Source of the DNA: Oscillospiraceae bacterium
GTDB lineage: Bacteria; Bacillota; Clostridia; Oscillospirales; Ruminococcaceae
DNA: 64,000 nucleotides
Assembly: GCA_017550285.1 (NCBI GenBank)
Contig: JAFZPP010000016.1
Location: 1 to 64,000, forward strand
Direction: 5' to 3'
Below are positions 7,425 through 15,749 of this stretch, one piece after another. Below the pieces are notes generated by a model. That model was given only the letters and a program-made list of their open reading frames with translations. It did not search any database and was not told the DNA's origin. A program made the position numbers and the translations under genes. Position 1 is the stretch's first letter. Every line of letters starts with the position of its first letter.

Positions 7425-8288
7425 TTATGCCTTATCGACAGAACCGAACAGGCGCATCTTCTCCTCAACCTTTGCGCAGATTGCATCGAAGCCCGGAGCG
7501 AGCAGCTTACGGGGATCGAAGCCCTTGCCCTGCTTATCCTTGCCTGCCTCGACATAGCCGCGGGTTGCCTCAGCAAAGACGAGCTGGCACTCGGTGTTGA
7601 CGTTGATCTTTGCAACGCCGAGGGAGATTGCCTTCTTGATCTGATCGTCCGGAATACCGGTACCGCCGTGCAGAACGAGCGGCATATCAACAACGGTCTT
7701 CTTGATATCTGCGAGGGTATCGAAGCTCAGACCCTCCCAGTTTGCCGGATAGACACCGTGGATATTGCCGATGCCTGCTGCCAGAAAATCAACGCCGAGA
7801 TCTGCGATCTGCTTGCACTCCTGCGGATCGGCACATTCACCCTTGCCGATGACGCCGTCCTCTTCGCCGCCGATTGCACCGACCTCAGCCTCAATGGAGA
7901 GACCGAGCTGATGTGCAACGTGAACGAGCTCCGTGGTCTTCTCAACATTCTCGTTGATCGGGAAGTGAGAGCCGTCGAACATGATCGAGGTGAAGCCTGC
8001 CTTGATGCACTTGTAGCAGCCGTCATAGGTGCCGTGATCGAGGTGCAGCGCGACCGGAACGGTGATGCCGAGGGATTTGTCCATTGCCTTGACCATTGCG
8101 GTAACGGTCTCGAAACCGCACATATACTTGCCTGCGCCCTCAGAGACACCGAGGATGACAGGGGAGTTTAGCTTCTGCGCAGTGAGCAGAATTGCCTTAG
8201 TCCATTCGAGGTTGTTGATGTTGAACTGACCGACCGCGTACTTGCCGTCTCTTGCCTTGTTCAGCATGTCTTTTGCAGATACCAGCAT
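7425..8288 (-). CDS. fba: Class II fructose-1,6-bisphosphate aldolase, 287 aa
   Basis: Zinc-dependent aldolase interconverting fructose-1,6-bisphosphate with dihydroxyacetone phosphate and glyceraldehyde-3-phosphate (glycolysis/gluconeogenesis). The N-terminus (MLVSAKDMLNKARDGKYAVG) is typical of the family. HLDHG near 84 supplies the Asp and one metal His, EAEVG near 135 the metal Glu, and GIGNIHGVY and VLHGGTGI (His near 181 and 209) complete the zinc site and phosphate loop. Length fits the family. AGGAGG lies 8 nt before ATG 8288. Monocistronic: its own promoter at 8374-8402 and a terminator at 7328-7368. Confidence 0.96.
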   Translation of the reverse strand: MLVSAKDMLNKARDGKYAVGQFNINNLEWTKAILLTAQKLNSPVILGVSEGAGKYMCGFETVTAMVKAMDKSLGITVPVALHLDHGTYDGCYKCIKAGFTSIMFDGSHFPINENVEKTTELVHVAHQLGLSIEAEVGAIGGEEDGVIGKGECADPQECKQIADLGVDFLAAGIGNIHGVYPANWEGLSFDTLADIKKTVVDMPLVLHGGTGIPDDQIKKAISLGVAKINVNTECQLVFAEATRGYVEAGKDKQGKGFDPRKLLAPGFDAICAKVEEKMRLFGSVDKA

Positions 8289-8373
8289 TGTTAATTCCTC
8301 CTATGATACAATTATGCCGGAAGCACCGGCTAATTCCGGATAAAACATACTTCCGTACATTTCACCACTCCAT

Positions 8374-8402
8374 ATTATACACGATTTTCCCGAAAAAAGC
8401 AA
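8374..8402 (-). promoter_or_regulatory. Sigma-A promoter of fba
   Basis: TTGCTT (8402-8397), 17-bp spacer, perfect TATAAT (8379-8374). The leader is about 80 nt. Confidence 0.8.
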
Positions 8403-8462
8403 GGGGCAAAGCGCAGAAATCTCGGAGAACGTGCAGAATCCGCTGAGTGTGATAAAAGTTTT

Positions 8463-8493
8463 GTGTATCTTACTGTATAAATCCGGCAAAGCG
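8463..8493 (+). promoter_or_regulatory. Possible sigma-F-type promoter of spoIIR
   Basis: GTGTAT at 8463-8468, then about 15 bases later GGCAAAGCG at 8484. This resembles the forespore sigma-F pattern (GTATA, ~15, GGNNANANT). In Bacillus spoIIR is sigma-F dependent, so the match is sensible, but it is only a partial consensus. Confidence 0.35.
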
Positions 8494-8539
8494 TCCCATA
8501 CTGCGGTCAGAAATCTGAATCTGACGGGGAGAGATACGT

Positions 8540-9289
8540 ATGAAACAGGCTATCAAACTGCTGCTGATTCTGCTGCTTGCGGCGGCAGCGGCAAATATCG
8601 GACAGACCGCGCAGACGCTTTCACAGATCGAGCACAGCGTGATCCGGCTGCATATTCTTGCAGACAGTGATGATACGGATGCGCAGATGCAGAAGCTGCT
8701 TGTCCGCGACGAAATATTGAAGCATGCTGCGGAGTGGATTCCGGAGGATGCAGATTTTGTATCGGGATGTGCTTCGCTGCGAAAGCATCTTGCGGAGATT
8801 CGGCAGATTGCCGAAGAAACACTTTCAAGTATTGGTTCGCAGGATACGGTTCATGTAGAGTTTGAGAAAACTGCGTTTCCCGAGCGGACATACGGCGATG
8901 TGACTTTGCCTGCGGGAGAATATCAGGCGCTTCGGATTGAGATCGGCAGCGGGAAGGGGCAGAACTGGTGGTGTGTGATGTATCCGGCGATGTGTATTCC
9001 TGCAGCATCAGAGGCTGCGGCGGAGGATACGCTCAGTGAGGCAGTCCGTGACATGGCGCTGCATCCCGAACAGTATGAGATTCGCCTGAAATGTGTCGAT
9101 ACGGCGCGTGCAGTGTTCAACTGGCTGCAAAATCCTTCTGAGCAGGCGGAATCCGCCCCTTCGGATGAAGAGACGGTTCCGCAGGCAGGTTTTCTGAATC
9201 GGATCAGCAGCCGCAGCCATTGTTGCATCCGCAGCCGTTATTGCCGCAGCCGTTGCCGCAGCAGTTCGAGAACAGCAGAATCAGAATGA
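8540..9289 (+). CDS. spoIIR: Stage II sporulation protein R (SpoIIR), 249 aa
   Basis: Forespore-made signalling protein that triggers SpoIIGA processing of pro-sigma-E in the mother cell. It has an N-terminal hydrophobic export segment (about 5-22). The family core follows: HSVIRLHILADSDDTDAQMQKLLVRDEIL at 32-60; a central AGEYQALRIEIGSGKGQNWWCVMYPAMCIP block at 127-156; and a late VRDMAL...IRLKCVD region. The start ATG follows GGGGAGAG. The last ~29 residues (Ser/Arg/Cys-rich) look unlike the family because they are encoded opposite the repeat-rich microprotein gene on the other strand. The functional domain probably ends near residue 200. Confidence 0.92.
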   Translation: MKQAIKLLLILLLAAAAANIGQTAQTLSQIEHSVIRLHILADSDDTDAQMQKLLVRDEILKHAAEWIPEDADFVSGCASLRKHLAEIRQIAEETLSSIGSQDTVHVEFEKTAFPERTYGDVTLPAGEYQALRIEIGSGKGQNWWCVMYPAMCIPAASEAAAEDTLSEAVRDMALHPEQYEIRLKCVDTARAVFNWLQNPSEQAESAPSDEETVPQAGFLNRISSRSHCCIRSRYCRSRCRSSSRTAESE

Positions 9290-9326
9290 TGATCCACCAC
9301 ATGTTGTTGCAATCGTTACCGCACAT
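9204..9326 (-). CDS. Cys/Gly/Asn-rich 40-aa microprotein with membrane segment
   Basis: Small reading frame starting MCGNDCNNMWW, then a hydrophobic core IIILILLF, then a tail of NGCGNNGCGC repeats ending NGCGC. It contains 11 cysteines in 40 residues. AAGGAGT lies 7 nt before ATG 9326, an excellent ribosome site. Similar Cys-rich hydrophobic microproteins are common in spore-forming Clostridia and Bacilli and are often spore-associated; function here is unproven. It is convergent with spoIIR and overlaps its 3' end by 86 bases. Confidence 0.72.
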   Translation of the reverse strand: MCGNDCNNMWWIIILILLFSNCCGNGCGNNGCGCNNGCGC

Positions 9327-9360
9327 AATCAGCACTCCTTATCATAAGAATGTAGTCGGG

Positions 9361-9408
9361 GCACCGCGTCCGGAGCACGGTGCGTGAACAGAAGCGTTTT
9401 TTCGCTTC
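9361..9408. other. Two tandem short hairpins between the microprotein and the Clp gene
   Basis: GCACCG/CGGTGC (9361-9366 with 9378-9383), then GAAGCG-TTTTTT-CGCTTC (9391-9408). They could be the 5' leader of the microprotein on the minus strand, or weak terminators. Neither has a good U tract outside the stem. Confidence 0.35.
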
Positions 9409-9513
9409 CTAGTCTCATGATATGCAGCGGGCTTGAAAGTGTGACAGCGCGGCTGTGGGTATCGGCTGCGATATCTGCATATAGTATAGCAAATGAAACC
9501 GGAGGGATTTGAC

Positions 9514-11775
9514 TTGCAGAAGGATGCATATACAAAAAAAGCGCGGCAGATCATCGCGCATGCCAGATCACAGGCAGAATCGTTCGGACACTGCTTTATC
9601 GGCACAGAGCATCTGATTCTTGCGATGCTGACCGATGGAAGCAATGTCGGCGCGGCGATCCTGCGGACGCACAGGATATCGCTCCAGCGGTTTCAGCAGG
9701 CGGTTCTGGAGGCAATCGGACGTGCGTCGCCGGTGCATCTGCGTGAGGATGCATGTACGCCTGCATTCCGGCGTGTTTTGCGTAATGCGGAGCAGATGCG
9801 GCTGAAACAGACGGAAAACGGGGCGGCAGTCAGCTCGGAATCGCTGCTGTATGCGGTATTGCAGGATGAGCACTGCGGGGCATCATCACTCCTGCGCGGC
9901 ATGGGAATTCCGCTGCATCTTCTGCGGAATGCATGCTGTCTGGATACGCAGATGACAGCAGATGCGCAGGATGCGTTTCCGCAGTTTGACCGGAAGGAAT
10001 GTCCCGTTCTCGCTCAGTATGCACGGAATCTGACCGACCCGATCACAGCGGAGCAGTTTGACCCGCTGATCGGCAGGGAGACGGAAATGCAGCAGATCAT
10101 GCAGATTCTGCTCCGCCGCACGAAAAACAATCCTGTTCTGATCGGGCAGGCAGGTGTCGGAAAGACCGCAATGATTGAGGGGATTGCACAGCGCATCCTG
10201 CACGGAGATGTCCCGCAGAGTATGCGCAGCCGCGTGATTCTCTCGCTCGATCTGACGGCACTGCTTGCCGGTGCAAAATACCGCGGTGACTTCGAGGAAC
10301 GTCTGCGGTCATGTATCGAGGAAACTGTGCGGAATCCGGAGATCATGCTCTTTATTGATGAGCTGCATATGATTACGGGAACGGGTGCAGCAGAGGGAGC
10401 GATTGACGCGGCGAATATCCTGAAACCGCGGCTTGCAAGGGGAGAGCTGCAAATCATCGGTGCGACGACAGAGGAGGAATACAGGAAGCAGATTGCAAAG
10501 GATACAGCACTTGCGCGCCGTTTTCAGCCGGTTCGCATCGCAGAGCCGAATGCCGATGCGGCGGCGGAGATGCTGCGCGGTCTGAGCCGCCGGTATGAGT
10601 GCTTTCACCGTGTCGAGATCGAGCCGGAGGCAATCGGTGCGGCAGTGCAGTATTCGCAGCGCTATCTGCATGACCGTGCACTGCCGGATAAGGCGCTTGA
10701 TCTGCTCGACGAAGCCTGTGCGGCAAAGCGTCTGCAATGGAGCAAAGAATCCGATCCTGAGCAGTATCCGGCAATCGGTCAGTGCGATATTGCGCATATG
10801 GTTGCTGTGAAAACGGGAATTCCCGCGGAAACACTGACGGAATCAGAATCAGAGCGGCTGCTGCATCTTGAGGAAACATTGCGCCGGCGGATTATCGGGC
10901 AGGATGCAGCAGTGACGGCAGTGGCGAAGGCAATTCGGCGCAATCGCTCCGGACTGCGGAAAACAGGGCGTCCGGTCGGGGCGTTTCTGTTTCTCGGTGC
11001 GACAGGTATCGGTAAGACCGCGCTTGCGAAATGCATTGCAGAGGAACTGTTTGCTGGCAGTCTGATCCGCATGGATATGAGCGAGTATATGGAGAAGCAT
11101 ACCGCAGCGCGGCTGATCGGTGCGCCGCCGGGATATGTCGGCTATGATGAGGGAATGACATTGGTCGAGCAGGTGCGCCGTGCACCGTACAGTCTGATTC
11201 TGTTCGATGAAATGGAAAAGGCACATCCGGATGTATTGTCGCTGCTGCTGCAAATCCTCGAGGACGGCACACTGACAGACAGCAGCGGGAACCGTGCGGA
11301 TTTTTCGGAGACGCTGCTGATTCTGACGTCAAATCTCGGTGCAGAGAACTTGCAGCAGGGTGTGATCGGCTTCGGCGATGCAGCGGATACCGAACATCAG
11401 CAGGAGATTGCACTGCGGTCAATTCTGAAAAAAAGCATGAAGCCCGAGCTGCTGCACCGGCTCGATGCGGCGATTATATTCCGCAGGCTGTCTGACAATG
11501 ATCTGCTGCAAATCACGAAGATGCAGCTGCATGACCTTGCGGACCGTGCGGCTGCATGCGGCGCGCAGCTCACATGGACGCCCGAGGCGGAGCAGCTTCT
11601 GATTGCAGCAGCCGATACTGCGCACGGCGGCGCGAGGGCAATCCGGACGGCGCTGACACAGCAGGCAGAGCCCCTGCTTGCAGACAGTCTGCTGCGTTCC
11701 GGCAAAGGGTTGCATCATCTTTGCGTGCAGAACGGCGAACTGCGTATCGTACAGACGATTCCCGCGTCGATTTGA
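9514..11775 (+). CDS. Two-AAA Clp/HSP100 ATPase (ClpA/ClpC-like), about 753 aa
   Basis: Hexameric unfoldase. It has an N-terminal double Clp-N repeat (about 1-135). AAA-1 has P-loop GQAGVGKT (~213) and Walker B LFIDELH (~278). AAA-2 has P-loop GATGIGKT (~501), Walker B LILFDEMEKAHPDV (~565) and a D2-small C-terminal domain. The AAA-2 loop QQGVIGFGD matches the IGF/IGL ClpP-docking signature, so a ClpP partner is likely. No long coiled-coil middle domain is evident, so it is neither ClpB nor a full ClpC. Start choice: an in-frame ATG at 9493 has no ribosome site, whereas GGAGGG lies 7-8 nt before TTG 9514. Lies between two sporulation genes, so a role in spore formation is possible. Confidence 0.88.
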   Translation: MQKDAYTKKARQIIAHARSQAESFGHCFIGTEHLILAMLTDGSNVGAAILRTHRISLQRFQQAVLEAIGRASPVHLREDACTPAFRRVLRNAEQMRLKQTENGAAVSSESLLYAVLQDEHCGASSLLRGMGIPLHLLRNACCLDTQMTADAQDAFPQFDRKECPVLAQYARNLTDPITAEQFDPLIGRETEMQQIMQILLRRTKNNPVLIGQAGVGKTAMIEGIAQRILHGDVPQSMRSRVILSLDLTALLAGAKYRGDFEERLRSCIEETVRNPEIMLFIDELHMITGTGAAEGAIDAANILKPRLARGELQIIGATTEEEYRKQIAKDTALARRFQPVRIAEPNADAAAEMLRGLSRRYECFHRVEIEPEAIGAAVQYSQRYLHDRALPDKALDLLDEACAAKRLQWSKESDPEQYPAIGQCDIAHMVAVKTGIPAETLTESESERLLHLEETLRRRIIGQDAAVTAVAKAIRRNRSGLRKTGRPVGAFLFLGATGIGKTALAKCIAEELFAGSLIRMDMSEYMEKHTAARLIGAPPGYVGYDEGMTLVEQVRRAPYSLILFDEMEKAHPDVLSLLLQILEDGTLTDSSGNRADFSETLLILTSNLGAENLQQGVIGFGDAADTEHQQEIALRSILKKSMKPELLHRLDAAIIFRRLSDNDLLQITKMQLHDLADRAAACGAQLTWTPEAEQLLIAAADTAHGGARAIRTALTQQAEPLLADSLLRSGKGLHHLCVQNGELRIVQTIPASI

Positions 11776-11823
11776 TGCAAACGGGACAGGCGGCGCTGCA
11801 TATACTCCCGTGAGGTGATGTGG

Positions 11824-12534
11824 ATGCTTTCACTTTTATCGGGGTTATTCGGACAAATGACATTTCTGCTGCTGCATGTTGATCATGCGGCGGCATTTCC
11901 GCCTGCGCTGACACGGGCGGAGGAGCAGCTTCTGCTGGAACAGCTTGCGGAAGGCTCGGAGGATGCGCGGCAAAAGCTGATTACGCACAATCTGAGGCTG
12001 GTTGCGCATTTGACCAAGAAGTTTTATTCGCCGGACCGCGAGCAGGAGGAGCTGATCTCAATCGGGACGCTCGGTCTGATCAAGGCGGTTTCAACCTTTA
12101 AGCCGGAGAAGGGGGCTCGCTTTGCGACCTATGCGAGCCGCTGTATTGAGAATGAAATTCTGATGTTTTACCGGGCAAAAAAGAAGACCGCCGGAGAAGT
12201 ATTCTTCGACGATCCGCTTGAATATGATAAGGACGGGAATGCGCTGACGCTGCTTGATATCATGCCGGACAGCACCGATCTTGAGGAGCAGGTTGCGCAG
12301 TCCATGCAGGAAAAACAGCTCTATCATTATCTGCAAACGAAACTGAATGCGCGCGAATGGACTGTCATCGTCCGGCGCTACGGGTTATTCGGGTATCCGG
12401 CACAGACACAGCGTGAGGTTGCCGATACGCTGCAAATCAGCAGGTCTTATGTCTCGCGGATTGAGAAGCGGGCACTTTCCGTGCTGCGGGAAGCCTATGA
12501 GCAGTCGCAGGATGCGGTGTTCAGCTATGATTGA
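11824..12534 (+). CDS. sigK: RNA polymerase sigma-K factor (sporulation), about 236 aa
   Basis: Late mother-cell sigma factor. The hydrophobic N-terminus (MLSLLSGLFGQMTFLLLHV) resembles the pro-sequence cleaved by SpoIVFB in Bacillus. Region 2 (HNLRLVAHLTKKF; EELISIGTLGLIKAVSTF; KGARFATYASRCIENEILMF) and region 4 (QREVADTLQISRSYVSRIEKRAL) are intact. The gene is not split by a skin-type insertion. GAGGTG gives 6-nt spacing to ATG 11824; in-frame starts at 11815 (GTG) and 11818 overlap or abut that site, so 11824 is preferred. Begins 48 bases after the Clp gene and ends at a strong terminator. Confidence 0.93.
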   Translation: MLSLLSGLFGQMTFLLLHVDHAAAFPPALTRAEEQLLLEQLAEGSEDARQKLITHNLRLVAHLTKKFYSPDREQEELISIGTLGLIKAVSTFKPEKGARFATYASRCIENEILMFYRAKKKTAGEVFFDDPLEYDKDGNALTLLDIMPDSTDLEEQVAQSMQEKQLYHYLQTKLNAREWTVIVRRYGLFGYPAQTQREVADTLQISRSYVSRIEKRALSVLREAYEQSQDAVFSYD

Positions 12535-12606
12535 GGATAATAACGCTTCCGATGCAGACAGCCGGAAGGGATGCCTCGATCAAAACATGAATTATATCTG
12601 GCAGAA

Positions 12607-12644
12607 AAAACTGCCCGTGAAACAGATGCTTCACGGGCAGTTTT
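12607..12644. terminator. Bidirectional terminator between sigK and the CD1247-type gene
   Basis: Perfect 15-bp stem including flanking A/T runs (12607-12621 with 12630-12644), 8-nt loop. Confidence 0.92.
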
Positions 12645-12669
12645 GTAACGGAATACAGGAAGTGGATGC

Positions 12670-13239
12670 TTATTCGGCATCGCACTCGTCTGATTCGGAT
12701 TCATCGTCAGCGATCTCTTCGGTTTCGGAGAAATCCTGCTCGATGTCGTCATAATTGAATTCCAGCAGCTCGCCGCAGTGCGGACAGACAATGCTGCCTT
12801 CCTCAAGCTCACGCTCTGTGAGGTTTACGGCTTCATCGCAGCTCGGGCAGTTGACGATATAGATTTCATTATCGTAATCGTCGCTGTCCTCATATGCAAA
12901 ATCATCGTAATCTGCCGGAAGAACCTTGCCGATGCGGAAATTATCATCGTAATCCTCGTCGTCGTCATCCGGATCCAGGTCATCATCATCGTCGAGATCG
13001 AAATCATCGTCGTCATCGTCGCAGTAGAGATCGGTCTCAACCTCACCGAGATCATGGTCGAGCAGATCGCAGAGCTCTGTCAGCTCATCAATCTGAGACT
13101 GCAAATCGTCGATGTAGACGCCCATTTCCTCCATGACATCTGCCATCTGGAGAATAGCCTTGCCTTCTTTGGTAGAGCCGTCGAGCTCCATGCCGTCCAG
13201 AAGACCCTTCATATACGCGATTTTCTCGGTCAGCTTCAT
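12670..13239 (-). CDS. CD1247-type N-terminal domain protein with acidic linker and zinc ribbon, 189 aa
   Basis: The N-terminal ~65 residues (MKLTEKIAYMKGLLDGMEL...LLDHDLGEVETDLY) match the clostridial CD1247 N-terminal domain, a predicted coiled coil. Residues ~73-100 are almost pure Asp/Glu. A zinc ribbon follows (CPSCDEAV at ~130; CPHCGELLEF at ~152), then an acidic tail. Very acidic overall. It lies directly downstream of efp on the same strand (66 bases apart), an arrangement I associate with other Clostridia. GGAAGGTAATC precedes ATG 13239. Function unknown; an interaction with translation or RNA polymerase is speculation. Confidence 0.8.
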   Translation of the reverse strand: MKLTEKIAYMKGLLDGMELDGSTKEGKAILQMADVMEEMGVYIDDLQSQIDELTELCDLLDHDLGEVETDLYCDDDDDDFDLDDDDDLDPDDDDEDYDDNFRIGKVLPADYDDFAYEDSDDYDNEIYIVNCPSCDEAVNLTERELEEGSIVCPHCGELLEFNYDDIEQDFSETEEIADDESESDECDAE

Positions 13240-13305
13240 GATGATTACCTTCCTTTCACATCAATGTCCTGCGGCTTTTCAGCCATTCGGATATCAGAAA
13301 AAGAA

Positions 13306-13863
13306 TTATGCGCGCTCCATGTACTCACGGGTACGGGTATCAATGCGGATGCGGTCGCCTTCGTTGATGAAGAGCGGAACACGAATCTCAGCACCGGTCT
13401 CGACAACAGCCGGCTTGGTCGCATTGGTTGCAGTGTTGCCCTTCACACCCGGCTCGGTCGAGGTGACCTCAAGCTCGACGAAGAACGGCGGCTCAATGCC
13501 GAACACATTGCCCTTGTAGGAGAGAACCTTGACGATCTCCTCTTCCTTTACGAAGTCGAGTGCATTGCCGATGACATCCTTGCTGATCGGAATCTGCTCG
13601 TAGGACTCCATATCCATGAAGTAGTAGAGATCACCGTCGCTGTAGCTGTACTGCATATCCTTGCGCTCAACAAAAGCGGTCGGGAACTTTGCAGTCGGGT
13701 TGAAGGAAGTTTCAACCACTGCACCGGTGATGACATTCTTATACTTTGTGCGGACGAAAGCTGCGCCCTTGCCCGGCTTAACGTGCTGGAATTCGATAAC
13801 CTGAACGACCTGACCGTCCATTTCAAACGTCATGCCGTTACGAAAATCGCCTGCTGAAATCAT
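13306..13863 (-). CDS. efp: Translation elongation factor P, 185 aa
   Basis: tRNA-mimicking factor that relieves ribosome stalling at polyproline. KOW-like N-domain [40 protein letters not shown] with the conserved loop lysine (PGKG, residue ~32) that is modified in many bacteria. Two OB domains follow. The C-terminus ends [15 protein letters not shown], as usual. Start ATG 13863 follows GGAGG at 8 nt; an in-frame ATG at 13878 lies upstream of that site. No EpmA-type modification enzyme is nearby. Its promoter is at 13916-13944. Confidence 0.97.
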   Translation of the reverse strand: MISAGDFRNGMTFEMDGQVVQVIEFQHVKPGKGAAFVRTKYKNVITGAVVETSFNPTAKFPTAFVERKDMQYSYSDGDLYYFMDMESYEQIPISKDVIGNALDFVKEEEIVKVLSYKGNVFGIEPPFFVELEVTSTEPGVKGNTATNATKPAVVETGAEIRVPLFINEGDRIRIDTRTREYMERA

Positions 13864-13915
13864 GTAAATAACCTCCAAGATAGTGTGAATGAACTAACGC
13901 ATTCCATATGGCTTC

Positions 13916-13944
13916 ATTTTACACTATTTTCGTCGATTTGGCAA
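13916..13944 (-). promoter_or_regulatory. Sigma-A promoter of efp
   Basis: TTGCCA (13944-13939), 17-bp spacer, TAAAAT (13921-13916). Confidence 0.75.
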
Positions 13945-13963
13945 TAGCAAACGGCAAAAAAAG

Positions 13964-13988
13964 AATCATTGCACAAATGATTATCATT
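13964..13988. promoter_or_regulatory. Palindromic site resembling a Fur-box core
   Basis: AATGATTATCATT (13976-13988) is a 6-1-6 palindrome matching the core of the Fur consensus. The left half also pairs with AATCATT at 13964-13970. It lies between efp and the transglutaminase-like lipoprotein gene. AT-rich palindromes arise by chance, so weak. Confidence 0.25.
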
Positions 13989-14083
13989 CAATTAGAGATT
14001 TTTTATCAATCTGACGAACCGGAATCATGCAATTCCGGCTTTGTATCTGCATAAAATGGGGAATGGACAAAGGGGTGATTTGT

Positions 14084-14920
14084 ATGCGGCATTCAGTATT
14101 TCTGTGTATTTTACCGGCTGTATTGCTGCTGACCGGCTGTCATACAGCCGATTGCAGATGTACCGTGCCGCTGTCGCCGGAAACAATCTGTACGGCGGAG
14201 GATGCATCGGCGCTTCTGACCGAAATGCTGCTGCATACAGAGAAATGCATCTCGTTTCCGATGCCTGAGGATGATCCGGACGCGCTGATTCAGCATGCGG
14301 CAGCGTCGCATGTGCTTGCGCGAACCATGCTGAAACGGGTTTCATGGGTGCGCAGCGGAGAGATGCTGACCGTGCAGGCGGAATATGCGGTTCCGACGGA
14401 TACGCTCAGGCGGCAGAAGCAAATGCTTGCAGATGCGGCTGCACTATGGAATCATGAGACATCTGCCGAGCCGGATGCGGTCCGTGTACTTCTGGCGCAT
14501 GATCAGCTTTGCCGCACCTGTGAATACGCGGATGAACTGCCGGAATGTCACGGTGCAGCCGGTGCACTGCTGCTGCACAGAGCGGCGTGTGACGGCTATG
14601 CAGAGGCATTTGCGCTGCTCATGGAATCTGCCGGAATCCCTGTAATGATTGTCACCGGCGTATCAGCGGATGCGGAGGGGCATACGGAGAATCATGCGTG
14701 GAATCTGGTGCAGCTCGCAGAAAACTGGTATCATATCGACTGTACATGGGACGATTCAGCCGTACAGCCTGCACATACATATTTTCTCTGCAATGATGAT
14801 ACAATGCGGCTGACGCATGTATGGGATACAAAAAAATATCCGCCTGCGCAAGGAGGCGGATATCGTTATGAAACAATCGTTTCGGATATGGCGGCAAAGG
14901 TCAGGAAAGACGGCTTCTGA
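14084..14920 (+). CDS. Transglutaminase-like lipoprotein, 278 aa
   Basis: Exported lipoprotein: signal MRHSVFLCILPAVLLLTGC with lipobox LTGC, so lipid-anchored at about Cys-19. The C-terminal half has the transglutaminase-core triad: Cys in AACDGYAEAFALLMESAGIP (~167), His in TENHAWNLVQL (~204) and Asp in YHIDCTWDD (~219). This fold in bacteria is often a cysteine protease or cross-linking enzyme acting on wall or surface proteins; substrate unknown. ATG 14084 follows AGGGGTGAT; the frame is open further upstream but without a ribosome site. The 3' end overlaps the convergent ATP-grasp gene by 20 bases. Confidence 0.85.
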   Translation: MRHSVFLCILPAVLLLTGCHTADCRCTVPLSPETICTAEDASALLTEMLLHTEKCISFPMPEDDPDALIQHAAASHVLARTMLKRVSWVRSGEMLTVQAEYAVPTDTLRRQKQMLADAAALWNHETSAEPDAVRVLLAHDQLCRTCEYADELPECHGAAGALLLHRAACDGYAEAFALLMESAGIPVMIVTGVSADAEGHTENHAWNLVQLAENWYHIDCTWDDSAVQPAHTYFLCNDDTMRLTHVWDTKKYPPAQGGGYRYETIVSDMAAKVRKDGF

Positions 14921-15749
14921 TATAACGGATATAATCCTGTGCCGGATTCAGCTCCGTCAGCTGATAGAGCATCCGGCAGCCGACGGCATCTTCAATCTCG
15001 CCGAGGATATAGCCGCCCTCCGGAGAACGGAGCAGATCGACGCCGGCAAAATCCAGCGGCATGATTTCCTGAATTTTATTTACAAGCGCACAAATTTCTG
15101 CATCGGGTTTGATCACCTCTGCCTTGCCTCCGAGGGAAAAATTGCTGCGGAAATCGGTGTCAGATGTTCGCAATACTGCGGAATAGATTTCACCGCCGAG
15201 TACATAAATGCGGACATCCCAGCCGGTTACGGCAGGCCTTTGCAATAGAAACGGATAGGTCGGTTCGGGATGTGCAGCGTCAAAATCGGCTGCATACTGT
15301 TTCAGCGCCGCTGCGTTTTCAATCCACGCGACGCCCTCGCCGCCGTGACCGTCCGCAGGCTTTGCAACCAGCGGAAATTGCAGCGCGGCCAGCGGTTCCC
15401 GTCTGCGGTATTCCCATGTTTCCGCCATCGGAATGCCGTACTCTCCGTTCAGAACGCAGTAGGTCATATACTTCTGATTTGTGACACCGGTGACAAATCT
15501 GCTGTTGAAGCAGGGGACGGGCGGCTTCATGATTTCTTCCGCATAGCTGCTGTATTTAGAAAATCTGCTGCGATTGATGAGAAAATCCGTGCCAGCCGGT
15601 ATCAGGTAATTCGGTGCACGCAGATCGGAAAGACAGAGCCGGAGAGACATTCCCTCCGACTCTGCATAATGTATCAGCTGTTCGATAAACCAACGGTTGC
15701 GCGCTGCATCCTCCGGCGTATAGATCAAGATGCCGTTTTTTCTGCTCAT
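14901..15749 (-). CDS. RimK-like ATP-grasp ligase, 282 aa (second of a tandem pair)
   Basis: ATP-dependent carboxylate-amine ligase fold: FPLVAKPADGHGGEGVAWI (phosphate-binding strand-loop, ~125), LQRPAVTGWDVRIYVLGGEI (~168), a D-x-R pair, and DFAGVDLLRSPEGGYILGEI (metal-binding Glu, ~240). The N-terminus (KNGILIYTPEDAARNRWFIEQLI) resembles a pre-ATP-grasp domain. It overlaps the upstream ATP-grasp gene by ATGA, and no better ribosome site exists for the upstream in-frame ATG, so start 15749 is chosen. Probably adds an amino acid to a peptide, protein or metabolite; the substrate cannot be inferred. Spore-coat YheC/YheD proteins are a distant alternative. Confidence 0.78.
   Translation of the reverse strand: MSRKNGILIYTPEDAARNRWFIEQLIHYAESEGMSLRLCLSDLRAPNYLIPAGTDFLINRSRFSKYSSYAEEIMKPPVPCFNSRFVTGVTNQKYMTYCVLNGEYGIPMAETWEYRRREPLAALQFPLVAKPADGHGGEGVAWIENAAALKQYAADFDAAHPEPTYPFLLQRPAVTGWDVRIYVLGGEIYSAVLRTSDTDFRSNFSLGGKAEVIKPDAEICALVNKIQEIMPLDFAGVDLLRSPEGGYILGEIEDAVGCRMLYQLTELNPAQDYIRYIRSRLS

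Noticed and set aside
11824..12534. skin-like insertion in sigK
   Set aside because: The sigma-K frame is continuous from regions 2 to 4.
13009..13020. Trinucleotide (ATC/GTC) repeats near 12.9-13.03 kb as a microsatellite
   Set aside because: They are the Asp/Glu codons of the acidic linker in the CD1247-type gene.
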